From: UBA2112 sp964488555
GTDB lineage: Bacteria > Patescibacteriota > Saccharimonadia > Saccharimonadales > Saccharimonadaceae
Reading direction: 5' to 3'
DNA: 64,000 nt
NCBI GenBank assembly: GCA_964488555.1
Contig: CAZAUF010000003.1
Coordinates: 1-64,000, forward strand
The notes under the pieces were generated by a model. It was not told where the DNA came from. It ran no database searches and saw nothing but the letters and a program-made list of their open reading frames with translations. This document shows positions 45,010-52,924 of the stretch, piece after piece; the stretch's first letter is position 1, and every line of letters starts with the position of its first letter. A program made the position numbers and the translations under genes.

Positions 45010-45043
45010 AATAAAAAACCGGCCACAGACCGGTTTTTTATTT
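45010..45043 (+). terminator. Terminator after the PhyH gene
   Basis: ATAAAAAACCGG pairs with CCGGTTTTTTAT around CCACAGA, ending in a T-run. Confidence 0.88.
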
Positions 45044-45092
45044 ATAGTGATTTGCCCACTCATTTTGCTGAAGTTATGTCCCACAGCACACG

Positions 45093-45725
45093 CTAATAGA
45101 TATATTTAAACGTACTTGCTGGGACGGTACGGTGATTGACCACCCCTACTCCGCCGTTGTAGTTCATCTCAGATATGTTGACGGTACCGTTCTTGTTTAC
45201 CGACTCCACATAGACCACGTGACCCGGCTGCTCACCGATAGCTCCAGCTCGAGGGGTTGATCCTGTCGCGAAGCCTAGTGCAGCGGCGCTAGCAACCCAT
45301 TGCCCGCCATTGCCGAGCCTGTTTGGTAGGTCTGGTCGTTTGCTTTTGGCATACCAAGTACACTGCCCCCAAGCATACGTATTGCCCGCATTGGACGCGA
45401 CGTATCGGTTGCCCGTAGATCTAGTAGGAGTAGAGGTAGCGGTATGTCCCATAGTCGCCACAATATCTTCCGCTGCTGGCGACTTTTCTTTTATCGACGA
45501 CATCGCAGCGCGCGGTTTTAGTTTAGGCGGCAGCGGCGAGGTTTCTATGACAGGCTCATTCGAAGTAAATTCCATGCTCATAGTAGGATCCGTCATTTGG
45601 CCAACCGTTCCATAGATTGGCGCGGAGCCCAGTAGAGACGGTACCTTCGCGTGAGCGGTGTTCCCAAAAATGAGCACAGCCGAAGAAGCCACGGCGAGCG
45701 CCGTTAGCCCGGGTTTGATTGTCAT
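45093..45725 (-). CDS. Secreted CHAP-domain peptidoglycan hydrolase
   Basis: 210 residues: an N-terminal signal peptide with cleavage likely after NTAHA (about residue 26), a low-complexity linker and a C-terminal CHAP domain (about 108-210) with YAWGQCTWYAKSKRP (catalytic Cys) and GHVVYVESV (catalytic His). Probably an amidase or endopeptidase acting on cell walls, its own or those of a host. GGAGAAATTGA precedes the ATG. Confidence 0.9.
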   Translation of the reverse strand: MTIKPGLTALAVASSAVLIFGNTAHAKVPSLLGSAPIYGTVGQMTDPTMSMEFTSNEPVIETSPLPPKLKPRAAMSSIKEKSPAAEDIVATMGHTATSTPTRSTGNRYVASNAGNTYAWGQCTWYAKSKRPDLPNRLGNGGQWVASAAALGFATGSTPRAGAIGEQPGHVVYVESVNKNGTVNISEMNYNGGVGVVNHRTVPASTFKYIY

Positions 45726-45949
45726 TCAATTTCTCCTTTAGTCCGTGTCGTAGCTTATTCAATTTTTGAATTTTTGTGTCGGATGACACGGAGTAGTGTG
45801 TATCGTGAAATATCTCACAATCACATGACCCAGCGTAGCAACTTGCCCAAAAACGAGTCAACAAAATATGGCATAATATCAAATCATAAGAAGTATCATC
45901 AGATGACCAAAAATGTTGTGTCTTGGACAATGAAAAATTCCTGACATAA

Positions 45950-46067
45950 ACAGGGGTGAAAGCAGCCTAAGTGCTTCGTTATTTTTATCTTTGAAGAGGT
46001 CGAGAGTTAGGATCGCAACACATACCAATAAAGAAACCCGGATAAACCGAGGTTACTTTATTGGTGC
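45950..46067 (-). repeat. tRNA-Gly trailer relic at left edge of Argonaute island
   Basis: Matches 50840-50976 in order. It holds a worn tRNA 3' end (GGGGTGAA), a small hairpin (AAGCA/TGCTT), an exact 18-base inverted copy of part of tRNA-Gly (GAAGAGGTCGAGAGTTAG at 45992-46009), and a hairpin CCAATAAAG/CTTTATTGG (46025-46064) that reaches the position of the tRNA CCA end. The tRNA itself is missing here. Best read as an attachment-site or duplication scar. The rest of 45726-45949 shows nothing. Confidence 0.72.
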
Positions 46068-46198
46068 AGGATAGCCAAAAATATTTACACCAATACATCG
46101 AGGAAAACTATGAATTACTGAGGTTGGAGATCGAAAGGTGGCGTGATATTTTAGCGGTACCATATAATCTGTACAAGAGTGGACGCATACTTAGCTAG
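46064..46198 (+). CDS. Possible 44-residue peptide
   Basis: Open frame from GTG at 46064 encoding an amphipathic, Glu/Leu-rich peptide (YIEENYELLRLEIERWRDIL within). It overlaps the boundary repeat and has no ribosome-binding site. It could be a remnant of a larger gene or chance. Confidence 0.2.
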   Translation: MQDSQKYLHQYIEENYELLRLEIERWRDILAVPYNLYKSGRILS

Positions 46199-46320
46199 AC
46201 TTACATCCTCGAAGTAAGATTAAAAAAGTGGTCAGCTGTACGGAGTTTACGTGTCAAGTTATTTTAAATGAAGCCAATTACTCTCATTGTATATATAATA
46301 AGCTGTAAGAAGCACTACAT

Positions 46321-47634
46321 ATGTCAAAGAAAACACTACCTAAGTCTTATAATCCTCTTTATCTCTCCTTAAAAGAGCAGATTGCCACTGAGAATGTAAT
46401 CTTCAAGCAAAAAAATGATTTCTATACTACTGCACTAACCCTAACGGCTGAAGACGCTTTTAAGCATAGTTATATAAAAGAAAGCCTGAGAGAGCTTATA
46501 GGAAATATCAGGCCCCTTATTGCAGACTCTGACTCGTTAACATACTTCAAAGAATCGGGGCTGATCGTATCGCTCAGTCAAAAATATAAAGTTAGCGGGA
46601 CCAATGAAATTAAAAAGTATCTCGAAAAATGCTTGGTTTCAATCGCTACAACCAATACACCACCTCAGATACTTGGTAGTGTAGGCTACTTCCTGAAACT
46701 GAACTCAGCTCAACTCAATAACTTTAGCCAGTTCCAATCGTCAATGGCGGACAAATTAAGCACTTATATCGCCAGCGGTAATATAAACGCAGCCATTGAT
46801 ATCTCTATAGGTCTTAGCGTATTAACGACCAATCAAGCAGACTGGATAAAACAGCGGTCAATAGAAAAATTAAATTCCCTTGCCATCGAAAGAATTTCAA
46901 AATTAGTCATTTTGTTTACTGGCGATCCTATCTACATCGAGAAATTAGAGGAATCACTTTCAAACAGTATAGGCTCATCTACGTACCCCGACATTGGCTT
47001 TTCGATCTTCGAGGCTCAAAAAATTATCAATTCAAATATTCCCGATACCTCTTTAAAAAATATTCTTACTGAATTAAAAAGAGTAGACCCTTCTTGGTCA
47101 AAGATGATAGCTAATATGGAGGCTGAAGGAATAACAATTGATGTTACGCAGCTGCATAAAATACCAAACTTTTCTCCCCACCAAGATGTCTGGTCTTTAT
47201 TTGGCTTGAGTATCTCGGGACGATCAAAGACCGTCCAAGTAAGCGAGACAGATTATAAAGATTATTTAGATTATTCTAGTAAAACAAAGAATACTTATAA
47301 GAAAGTAAATGTAATATCACTCCTATCCATACTTGTCATTACAATTTTACAGACCATATACGTGTATTTCCTTTTCGACACAAGAAGCGTTGGTTTTCAG
47401 GAAACTTTGAAAAACTTATCTATACAAAATTGTTTCTTGGATTTGAATAGTACATACTTTATATTCATAAATCCTTGGCTTCAGTTAGGAGTGGCTCTGA
47501 TATGGATACCTGTTTTAACTTCAAGGCTCGTATTAAAAGGGCATCTAACTTTTGTAAGCATTATTTTAAGCTGGCCAATCTTACTTCCATTTTATGAAAT
47601 TGCTAAAAAAATTAAATCCAGAATCAGCGAGTAG
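46321..47634 (+). CDS. Argonaute-associated membrane protein, putative effector
   Basis: 437 residues. The first 325 are a helical soluble region without a known motif; the C-terminal third holds three hydrophobic segments (about 329-350, 379-402 and 409-428). The stop is separated by three bases from the Argonaute gene, so they form one unit. Inactive Argonautes are known to work with membrane effectors that kill infected cells (SiAgo with Aga2, and long-B Argonautes with BPAM); the same role is inferred here. A TATAAT-like box lies about 20 bases before the ATG. Confidence 0.75.
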   Translation: MSKKTLPKSYNPLYLSLKEQIATENVIFKQKNDFYTTALTLTAEDAFKHSYIKESLRELIGNIRPLIADSDSLTYFKESGLIVSLSQKYKVSGTNEIKKYLEKCLVSIATTNTPPQILGSVGYFLKLNSAQLNNFSQFQSSMADKLSTYIASGNINAAIDISIGLSVLTTNQADWIKQRSIEKLNSLAIERISKLVILFTGDPIYIEKLEESLSNSIGSSTYPDIGFSIFEAQKIINSNIPDTSLKNILTELKRVDPSWSKMIANMEAEGITIDVTQLHKIPNFSPHQDVWSLFGLSISGRSKTVQVSETDYKDYLDYSSKTKNTYKKVNVISLLSILVITILQTIYVYFLFDTRSVGFQETLKNLSIQNCFLDLNSTYFIFINPWLQLGVALIWIPVLTSRLVLKGHLTFVSIILSWPILLPFYEIAKKIKSRISE

Positions 47635-47637
47635 GCT

Positions 47638-49569
47638 ATGAAGACTAATATTTTTGAATTGAAAGTTCCTGACCATACATACGCTTTTGATGTGGATGGC
47701 AGTACAACCTATGAAGATCTAAAGCAATATTTCAAGTATAAAGTTGCTAGAAGCCTCTACAAAAATAAAGTTTACTTTTGGGCCTCCAAAGACTCATTGG
47801 TTGAGGAAAAAGAGCTGGAGCGGATTGAAAGTAAAGATCTACAAGTTAATATAATTCAAAGTATTACTAATGATGCTGTTAGTGTTGCATTGCGAGGTCG
47901 GGGCCTTAGACAAAATCGAAGAACTTTCTATCCAACTATACGCAGCCGCTCAGGCAATCTGAGAATCGATACACGGCCTGGAAATGTATTTGTACACGAT
48001 GCTATTGAGTTCAAAATAGAGAGCGACATCCTTGGCTCGAACCATCTTTCATTACTAGCTACCCAAATAATTACTATAGATGGTGAGCATTACCGCCCTG
48101 ATTTCTCCAAACAGCACTCTCCTAACGTCAGGGATGCGTGGACATTAGCAAGCTACACAGAAGCCCACCAGCGATGGCTGGAGTATCTTCAGCCACAAGT
48201 TGAATATGATGCTGGCGAATTAGGAGCAATGATCTTAAGTGTTTCTAGCGATGGAGGCAAGGCGGTAACCGTGGATGAACAGTCTGAACCAAAAGTAACA
48301 TTCAATGTTGGTTCAGATATGACTAATAACTGGCCTGAAGGAGGTCTTAAAACTTTCGGTCCGCTCGATTATAATATTGGAAATAGTAAGCCTCAAATTA
48401 AAATAGCTCTTATCGCCGCAGGATATCAAAAGCCGTTCTCTTTATCTTATTTGAAAGCCCTTAACGAAGGCTCAGGACGTTATCAAGGTTTTGAAGCAAT
48501 ATATAAAACTCCTTTAGTGTTAAAAGAGAATGGAAGCTTTGAGCGTCTTCAAGTGATTGATCCCGTAAAATTGAAAGATGCGTCTACAGTGGAAGAGGTT
48601 GGTAAACTCTATCTCCAGGCACTTGTTGATATTAAGAACCGTAATAATGATTTTGATGTAGCGATAATAGAAATACCATCTCTTTTAGTAAACAATTTCT
48701 CAGGCAGTCGGGTAGATTTACGAGACTACCTCAAAACAATATTCTTAAAGCAACAAGTTGCCACTCAATTTTTAACAGAGTCAACTATGAGCAAAAATCC
48801 AGAATATACATTACCAAACTTTTCGCTTGGACTATATGTTAGTGCAGGCGGAGTTCCGTGGCGAGTTGAAGAACATCCTGTAGACACTGCATACCTAGGT
48901 ATAAGCTTTGGAATTAGAAAAGAAGAAAACGGTAACTCCGAAATATTGGTAGGGGTAGCTGAAATTATGGACGAATATGGAGTTAGCCTTGGAATAAAAG
49001 CGGTAGGTGAACATTACGACGCAGATCGAGGTGTTCACCTCACATCTGAAAGTATTAAGGCAATTACATCAAACCTCCTTGAGCAGTACAAGTCAGATAT
49101 GCAGGCATATCCACGCCGTGTAGTACTTCACAAAACATCTTCCTATAATAGTGATGAAGCCGAAGTGATGGGCATTTTTAGCGATATGAATATCGACGCC
49201 GTTTTACTATATATTCACCCAACTCAGATACGTATGATAGAAGATGAAGGTTTGAAGATCAAACGTGGTATGACGTGGAAGATAGACGACAGCAAACTAT
49301 TACTTTATACAGACGGAATCTTAAGCTATACAGGAAAAAGTTTAACAGCGTGGACACCTAATCCATTATTGATTGAGCGATTTAATGGCAGCGAGGCAAT
49401 TGAAGTTTCAGCACGACAAGTGCTATGTCTGACCAAACTAAACTGGAACGCTACAAGGAATCACGAAAAGAACCCAGTAACTTTAAGCCATTCTCAAAAA
49501 GTAATCGACCTATTGAGGGCAGGGTTGGATAGAGATTCTATTATCGACGACTTTCGTTATTACTTCTAG
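47638..49569 (+). CDS. Catalytically inactive prokaryotic Argonaute
   Basis: 643 residues. The N-terminal 235 residues have no clear PAZ motif. The MID region begins near LKTFGPLDY (about 236), with guide 5'-end pocket candidates in RDYLKTIFLKQQVATQ (about 360-376). PIWI covers about 405-643, with GGVPWRV, YLGISFG, RRVVLHKTSSYNSDE and LTKLNWNAT. Catalytic aspartates are replaced: Ser423 in GISFG and Thr500 in HKTSS, with Asn602 near the last site. It should bind guide and target without cutting and act as a sensor. Its length fits a PAZ-reduced long-B-like form better than a 450-residue short Argonaute; the class is uncertain. Confidence 0.88.
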   Translation: MKTNIFELKVPDHTYAFDVDGSTTYEDLKQYFKYKVARSLYKNKVYFWASKDSLVEEKELERIESKDLQVNIIQSITNDAVSVALRGRGLRQNRRTFYPTIRSRSGNLRIDTRPGNVFVHDAIEFKIESDILGSNHLSLLATQIITIDGEHYRPDFSKQHSPNVRDAWTLASYTEAHQRWLEYLQPQVEYDAGELGAMILSVSSDGGKAVTVDEQSEPKVTFNVGSDMTNNWPEGGLKTFGPLDYNIGNSKPQIKIALIAAGYQKPFSLSYLKALNEGSGRYQGFEAIYKTPLVLKENGSFERLQVIDPVKLKDASTVEEVGKLYLQALVDIKNRNNDFDVAIIEIPSLLVNNFSGSRVDLRDYLKTIFLKQQVATQFLTESTMSKNPEYTLPNFSLGLYVSAGGVPWRVEEHPVDTAYLGISFGIRKEENGNSEILVGVAEIMDEYGVSLGIKAVGEHYDADRGVHLTSESIKAITSNLLEQYKSDMQAYPRRVVLHKTSSYNSDEAEVMGIFSDMNIDAVLLYIHPTQIRMIEDEGLKIKRGMTWKIDDSKLLLYTDGILSYTGKSLTAWTPNPLLIERFNGSEAIEVSARQVLCLTKLNWNATRNHEKNPVTLSHSQKVIDLLRAGLDRDSIIDDFRYYF

Positions 49570-49703
49570 CTAAACTGATACACTCAATACCCCCCTACCC
49601 GTTACGAGCATCTCTTTTAAGAATGACGTAAACGCACTACCTACCTATATTTTCGTCGCTCTGAAAAATTGGTTTACTCGGACGTTTTACCCAACAATTT
49701 TTT

Positions 49704-49760
49704 ACAGGGGTCAAGACTATAAAATCGCCCAACATTGATCAATGTACTAAACAGGGGTCG
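49704..49760. promoter_or_regulatory. Palindrome flanked by direct repeats in island spacer
   Basis: The perfect 14-bp palindrome ACATTGATCAATGT (49732-49745) lies between two copies of ACAGGGGTC (49704-49712 and 49751-49759). The 283-base gap 49570-49852 has no gene. This looks like a binding site controlling the third island gene. A related ACAGGGGTGA occurs at 45950. Confidence 0.45.
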
Positions 49761-49852
49761 TCACTTATTTTTGTTGGCAAAAAATGTTAGGATGAAACCA
49801 TAATGAGAATGAAGAATGTAATTTTTGTGTCACTGATTGAGAAAGCTGATTT

Positions 49853-50671
49853 ATGAACGATATTTTAAATTGGTACGTTGGACATAAGGATTTGATTAAC
49901 CTTATAAAGGACGTCGTATTTGTTATAGGTGCTACGGCTACATTTGTTGGTTTTTACCAGCTCGTTAGGTTCTTAGTGCAACGAAGAACTCTCAACAAAA
50001 GACAAGAGATGGACAACGATGCCCGTCTCTATGCTGAATTACACGACGGCATAAAAGACCATATAGACGGTTATAACTTAGAATACAGAAGCCATCTCAG
50101 GGATATTAGCGTTATTCTACTTCACATTAAAAATTATCCTAATAATTTTGAAAGCGATGGCTTCAAACACAATCTCTACTATTACATCTTTGATAGGGGG
50201 CATAAGCCAAGCGGATATATCTCAAGTAATGGGATATATGTGATAGATTTTCTTCGACAGTCCAATCAGAGCATTTACTATAATTTCAAAAACGGTAAGT
50301 GGTTTATTTCAGAAGAAAATCGGAAAGTCAGAAAATATGATGAGTTAAATCTTCAACATTTAGTCAAGCGTATACCGTTTGCCAATATATTTGGGTATGA
50401 TTTTCACTCAGACTGGGCGGACTACAATGAGCCTGTACTCTTTACTAAATACAAATATACTAGTTGGAAATTATTTGCAAATGAGTTCGAGGCTATAACT
50501 TGGAAAGATGGCGAATACCCTTCAAACAAGTTGACACTCCAGAAGAGTAAACGTGCCAGACGCATAAGAACATTCTTTGTAAGAACTAAAAATCGCATCA
50601 GAGGTTACTTCTCTGATAAGAGAAGTCAAAAGCTACTAAACCAACAGCAAGCGAAGTGGAAAAAACATTAG
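49853..50671 (+). CDS. Single-helix membrane protein of the Argonaute island
   Basis: 272 residues: one N-terminal transmembrane helix (about 17-44), then a soluble, Tyr/Asn-rich domain and a basic tail (RRIRTFFVRTKNRIRGYF). No known domain recognised. Same AT-rich composition as the Argonaute genes but with its own 283-base upstream region, so it may be regulated separately. It could be a second effector, a regulator or an unrelated passenger. Confidence 0.7.
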   Translation: MNDILNWYVGHKDLINLIKDVVFVIGATATFVGFYQLVRFLVQRRTLNKRQEMDNDARLYAELHDGIKDHIDGYNLEYRSHLRDISVILLHIKNYPNNFESDGFKHNLYYYIFDRGHKPSGYISSNGIYVIDFLRQSNQSIYYNFKNGKWFISEENRKVRKYDELNLQHLVKRIPFANIFGYDFHSDWADYNEPVLFTKYKYTSWKLFANEFEAITWKDGEYPSNKLTLQKSKRARRIRTFFVRTKNRIRGYFSDKRSQKLLNQQQAKWKKH

Positions 50672-50774
50672 CAAACTCTATCTGCCGTGCTCGTTGCGAG
50701 TATTCGTGTTCATAAAACCACGTTTCGCCATAACTTCGTCAAAAGTCTTATCCATATAAAATAAATCAATCCAC

Positions 50775-50786
50775 GCACCAATAAAG
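50775..50786. repeat. Right 12-bp inverted repeat of island
   Basis: GCACCAATAAAG, exact reverse complement of 46056-46067. The same word reads out of the tRNA-Gly CCA end into its trailer hairpin, so the island edges carry tRNA-end sequence. Confidence 0.6.
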
Positions 50787-50838
50787 GTCTCAGGGTTGAA
50801 CCCCGAAAAATGAAAAAGGTTGCATAATAACAAAAGTG

Positions 50839-50922
50839 CGGGTGAAGAGACTCAAAACTCCCGAGTGCCTGTGGGCACTGGGAGTGCTCGACTATTGTTT
50901 TCTTTGAAGAGGCCGAGAGTTA
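50839..50922 (-). pseudogene. tRNA-Gly 3'-half relic with inverted segment
   Basis: On the plus strand: a copy of the tRNA-Gly 3' end (GTGCGGGTGAAGAGACTC), then a hairpin built on GAGTGC/GCACTG elements (50862-50890), then an 18-base segment of the tRNA in inverted orientation (GAAGAGGCCGAGAGTTAG, one change from exact). RNA read in the tRNA direction would contain a sequence complementary to tRNA-Gly itself. The same plan is seen beside tRNA-Phe. Confidence 0.72.
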
Positions 50923-50936
50923 GAAAATCTCACAGA

Positions 50937-50974
50937 CCAATAAAATAGCCCGGCAAGCCGGACGATTTTATTGG
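50937..50974 (-). terminator. Trailer hairpin of tRNA-Gly
   Basis: CCAATAAAAT pairs with ATTTTATTGG around a GC-rich inner stem (CCGGC/GCCGG). The stem includes the encoded CCA of the tRNA, so 3'-end maturation and termination may compete. Confidence 0.7.
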
Positions 50975-51047
50975 TGCGGGTGAAGAGACTCTAACTCTCG
51001 ACCTCTTCCTTGGCAAGGAAGCGCTCTAACAACTGAGCTACACCCGC
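50972..51047 (-). tRNA. tRNA-Gly(GCC)
   Basis: Full cloverleaf: acceptor GCGGGTG with CACCCGC, anticodon loop TTGCCAA, discriminator A and encoded CCA. Unusual: the D-loop is AGTTGTTA (U19 instead of G19) and the T-loop is TTAGAGT (A56 instead of C56), a compensatory change of the otherwise near-universal G19-C56 tertiary pair. Flanked on both sides by broken copies of itself. Confidence 0.93.
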
Positions 51048-51099
51048 GTATATGTGTAAATTGTAACGTGCAAATGCTTTGTAGTCTAGAATGATTCGC

Positions 51100-51231
51100 T
51101 TCCTTGGCCTAGCAAGGAATGTCACGTTCCGCGACCCCTTCGCCACATCTTTGAAAACAAGTTTTCAAGAGTGGTCTCCCTTGCGAACTGCCACTGGCAG
51201 TTCTCACTCTAACAACTGAGCTACACCCGCG
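51100..51231 (-). pseudogene. tRNA-Gly 5'-half relic with hairpin insertions
   Basis: An exact copy of the tRNA 5' half (CTCTAACAACTGAGCTACAC then CCGCG, 51207-51231) and a split anticodon-stem copy (CTTCCTTGGC at 51100) are separated by inserted structures: TTGAAAAC/GTTTTCAA and the 27-bp palindrome at 51181. Lies about 50 bases upstream of the intact tRNA. A decayed duplicate or attachment-site remnant. Confidence 0.72.
51181..51207. repeat. 27-bp palindromic repeat, copy 2
   Basis: GAACTGCC-ACT-GGCAGTTC with the same TTGC and TCAC flanks as 201-227; one mismatch, in the loop. Confidence 0.75.
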
Positions 51232-51409
51232 CAATTAAATTACCTGTATGATTGTACAGTAACGGTGGTGAAATTTCAACTTTCTCTATAATCTCTCACC
51301 TCCCTGTCGCCGTATAATATTTTTGAAACATGCTTGTATTTTTTTCATTTAAGCCTATGATTGACTTAAGCGTTATCTGAGAGACGCTTATAAACCAAGG
51401 AGGGTTGAA

Positions 51410-52618
51410 ATGAAATCAATCGTACAATCGTGGCGACACCAACGGGCTTTGGGTGTCGCAAACCTGAGAGGTCGAAAATACTTCCCCGTATTAGGTGGAT
51501 TATTCGCCATACCGCTGCTTGCACTCGCTCAGACGGTGCCAGCACAAGCACAGCCATTGTCATTGATCGATCAACAATTCGTGGACACTACTGTCACGTC
51601 AGCCATACAAGCAGGCGGACAACCGGGTGTCGCAATTGCAATTACCGGACCAAAGGGCGACTACGCCAAAGCCTATGGCATTGCATCGTCTATCCCCTAT
51701 AGAACACTGTCACTTAACGACCACTTCCGTATAGGTAGCGTTACCAAGAGCTTTACCGCGACCGCGATTCTCATGCAGGTCGACCAAGGAAAACTTAGCC
51801 TTGATGACACGCTCGACCAGTTCGTACCTGGAGTGCCAAATGGTCACTTGATAACTATTCGTCATATGCTCATGATGCGGTCAGGTGTTTTTGATTATCA
51901 GTCTGATCCGCTTATAGCATTTGTATTCACACTGTTTCCGACCTGGACATTTAGCCCAGCTGGTGCACTGCAGAGTATCCAGAATCATCCGTCGCAATTC
52001 ACCCCTGGCACTCAATATCAGTATACAAACTCGAACTATCAATTGCTCGGCATGGTTCTCGAAAAGGTTACTGGCAAAAAATACCAAGACGTCATAAAAG
52101 ACGATATCCTCACCCCACTAGGACTCACCAAAACTAGTTTTCCAGCCAACGCATCTATGCCCGCACCGTATGCAAAAGGCTATAGTCCTCTTGCGTTTGG
52201 TTTCTATAGAGATGTTACTGCCATCAACCCTGCACTCTTCGGAGCTGCAGGAGCCATGGTATCGACAATTGGTGACATGCAAAAATGGGGCAACGCAATG
52301 CGTGACGGCGTGCTACTCAGTCCACAATCTCATACGCTCCAGCAGACAACTTTTTGTCCGGTTCCATACAGCGGTGAAGGTCCGACAGCTTTTGGCTACG
52401 GCTTAGGGTATATCAGCTTTGGTCGATGGCTTGGGCATGACGGCTCGGTTCCCGGCTATGGTTCCGAGGTGTTCTACGATCCTCAAACCGGTGCAGTCAT
52501 TGTAGGCATGGAAACCATGCAAACTCCGAACCTAGCCATCTTTTCTCGTATCATGCAGCGAATTGCTGCAGGGCTCTACCCTGGTTCCATGGAAACTCCT
52601 GCCTATCCTCAGTGTTAA
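51410..52618 (+). CDS. Secreted serine beta-lactamase-like hydrolase
   Basis: 402 residues: signal peptide or anchor (hydrophobic about 27-43, AQAQP cleavage-like site), then a class-C beta-lactamase/DD-peptidase fold with SVTK (about 104-107, nucleophile Ser), YTNSNYQ (Tyr) and GHDGSVPGYG in the KTG position. Probably an esterase or DD-peptidase acting outside the membrane; antibiotic resistance is not implied. AAGGAGG ribosome-binding site; terminator follows. Confidence 0.9.
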   Translation: MKSIVQSWRHQRALGVANLRGRKYFPVLGGLFAIPLLALAQTVPAQAQPLSLIDQQFVDTTVTSAIQAGGQPGVAIAITGPKGDYAKAYGIASSIPYRTLSLNDHFRIGSVTKSFTATAILMQVDQGKLSLDDTLDQFVPGVPNGHLITIRHMLMMRSGVFDYQSDPLIAFVFTLFPTWTFSPAGALQSIQNHPSQFTPGTQYQYTNSNYQLLGMVLEKVTGKKYQDVIKDDILTPLGLTKTSFPANASMPAPYAKGYSPLAFGFYRDVTAINPALFGAAGAMVSTIGDMQKWGNAMRDGVLLSPQSHTLQQTTFCPVPYSGEGPTAFGYGLGYISFGRWLGHDGSVPGYGSEVFYDPQTGAVIVGMETMQTPNLAIFSRIMQRIAAGLYPGSMETPAYPQC

Positions 52619-52639
52619 TAAAGAGAAATGCACCCTAAC

Positions 52640-52664
52640 AATACCTCGCGTAATGCGAGGTATT
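52640..52664 (+). terminator. Terminator after the beta-lactamase-like gene
   Basis: AATACCTCGC pairs perfectly with GCGAGGTATT around GTAAT, followed by TTG. Confidence 0.85.
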
Positions 52665-52671
52665 TTGTAGT

Positions 52672-52757
52672 AGCTCCTACTGGACTTGAACCAGTGACAG
52701 AGCCCTCAGCGACATCATTACGCGCTCTGAGGGCCGAGGCCTGAAGTGTCTTGTGAC
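52672..52757 (-). pseudogene. tRNA-Phe 3'-half relic with inverted anticodon segment
   Basis: A copy of the tRNA-Phe acceptor/T-arm (52672-52698), a hairpin GCCCTCAG/CTGAGGGC (52702-52734), then 22 bases of the anticodon arm in inverted orientation (52736-52757, four changes). Same order of parts as beside tRNA-Gly, but with a different tRNA segment inverted. Unlikely to be a functional tRNA. Confidence 0.72.
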
Positions 52758-52768
52758 CATAATAGAAA

Positions 52769-52796
52769 AAACCCCACATATAGTGAGGTTCTTTCT
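52769..52796 (-). terminator. Terminator of tRNA-Phe
   Basis: AACCTCAC pairs with GTGGGGTT (one G-U), followed by a T-run in the tRNA direction. Confidence 0.78.
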
Positions 52797-52872
52797 TGGT
52801 GGCTCCTACTGGACTTGAACCAGTGACACAAGGCTCTTCAGGCCTCTGCTCTACCAACTGAGCTAAAGAGCC
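52797..52872 (-). tRNA. tRNA-Phe(GAA)
   Basis: Acceptor GGCTCTT with AGGAGCC, D-loop AGTTGGTA, anticodon loop CTGAAGA, T-loop TTCAAGT, discriminator A and encoded CCA. Flanked by a 3'-half relic downstream and a 5'-half relic upstream. Confidence 0.96.
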
Positions 52873-52924
52873 GTAATGTTGGTACACTTTGGGTGTAAAT
52901 TTGCTACCAATCACGCTCGGCCTG

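Larger units (their letters stand above)
46056..50786. mobile_element. Argonaute defence island
   Basis: AT-richer segment with three genes between a perfect 12-bp inverted repeat (CTTTATTGGTGC at 46056-46067, GCACCAATAAAG at 50775-50786). The outer sequences are repeats derived from tRNA-Gly and its trailer. No integrase or transposase gene lies inside. Mobility is inferred from base composition, boundaries and tRNA association. Confidence 0.6.

Noticed and set aside
50839..50974. T-box riboswitch reading tRNA-Gly
   Set aside because: Tempting because of tRNA-complementary sequence and a terminator, but it lies downstream of a tRNA with no aminoacyl-tRNA or amino-acid gene to control, and no T-box core sequence was seen.
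50839..51231. Group I intron in tRNA-Gly
   Set aside because: An intact uninterrupted tRNA is present, and the inserted pieces are short hairpins without recognisable intron core segments.
45950..51231. CRISPR array
   Set aside because: Repeats are few, diverged and tRNA-derived; no regular spacing and no cas genes.
51410..52618. Antibiotic-resistance beta-lactamase
   Set aside because: The SxxK/Tyr/HDG pattern fits many esterases and DD-peptidases; sequence does not support a resistance claim.
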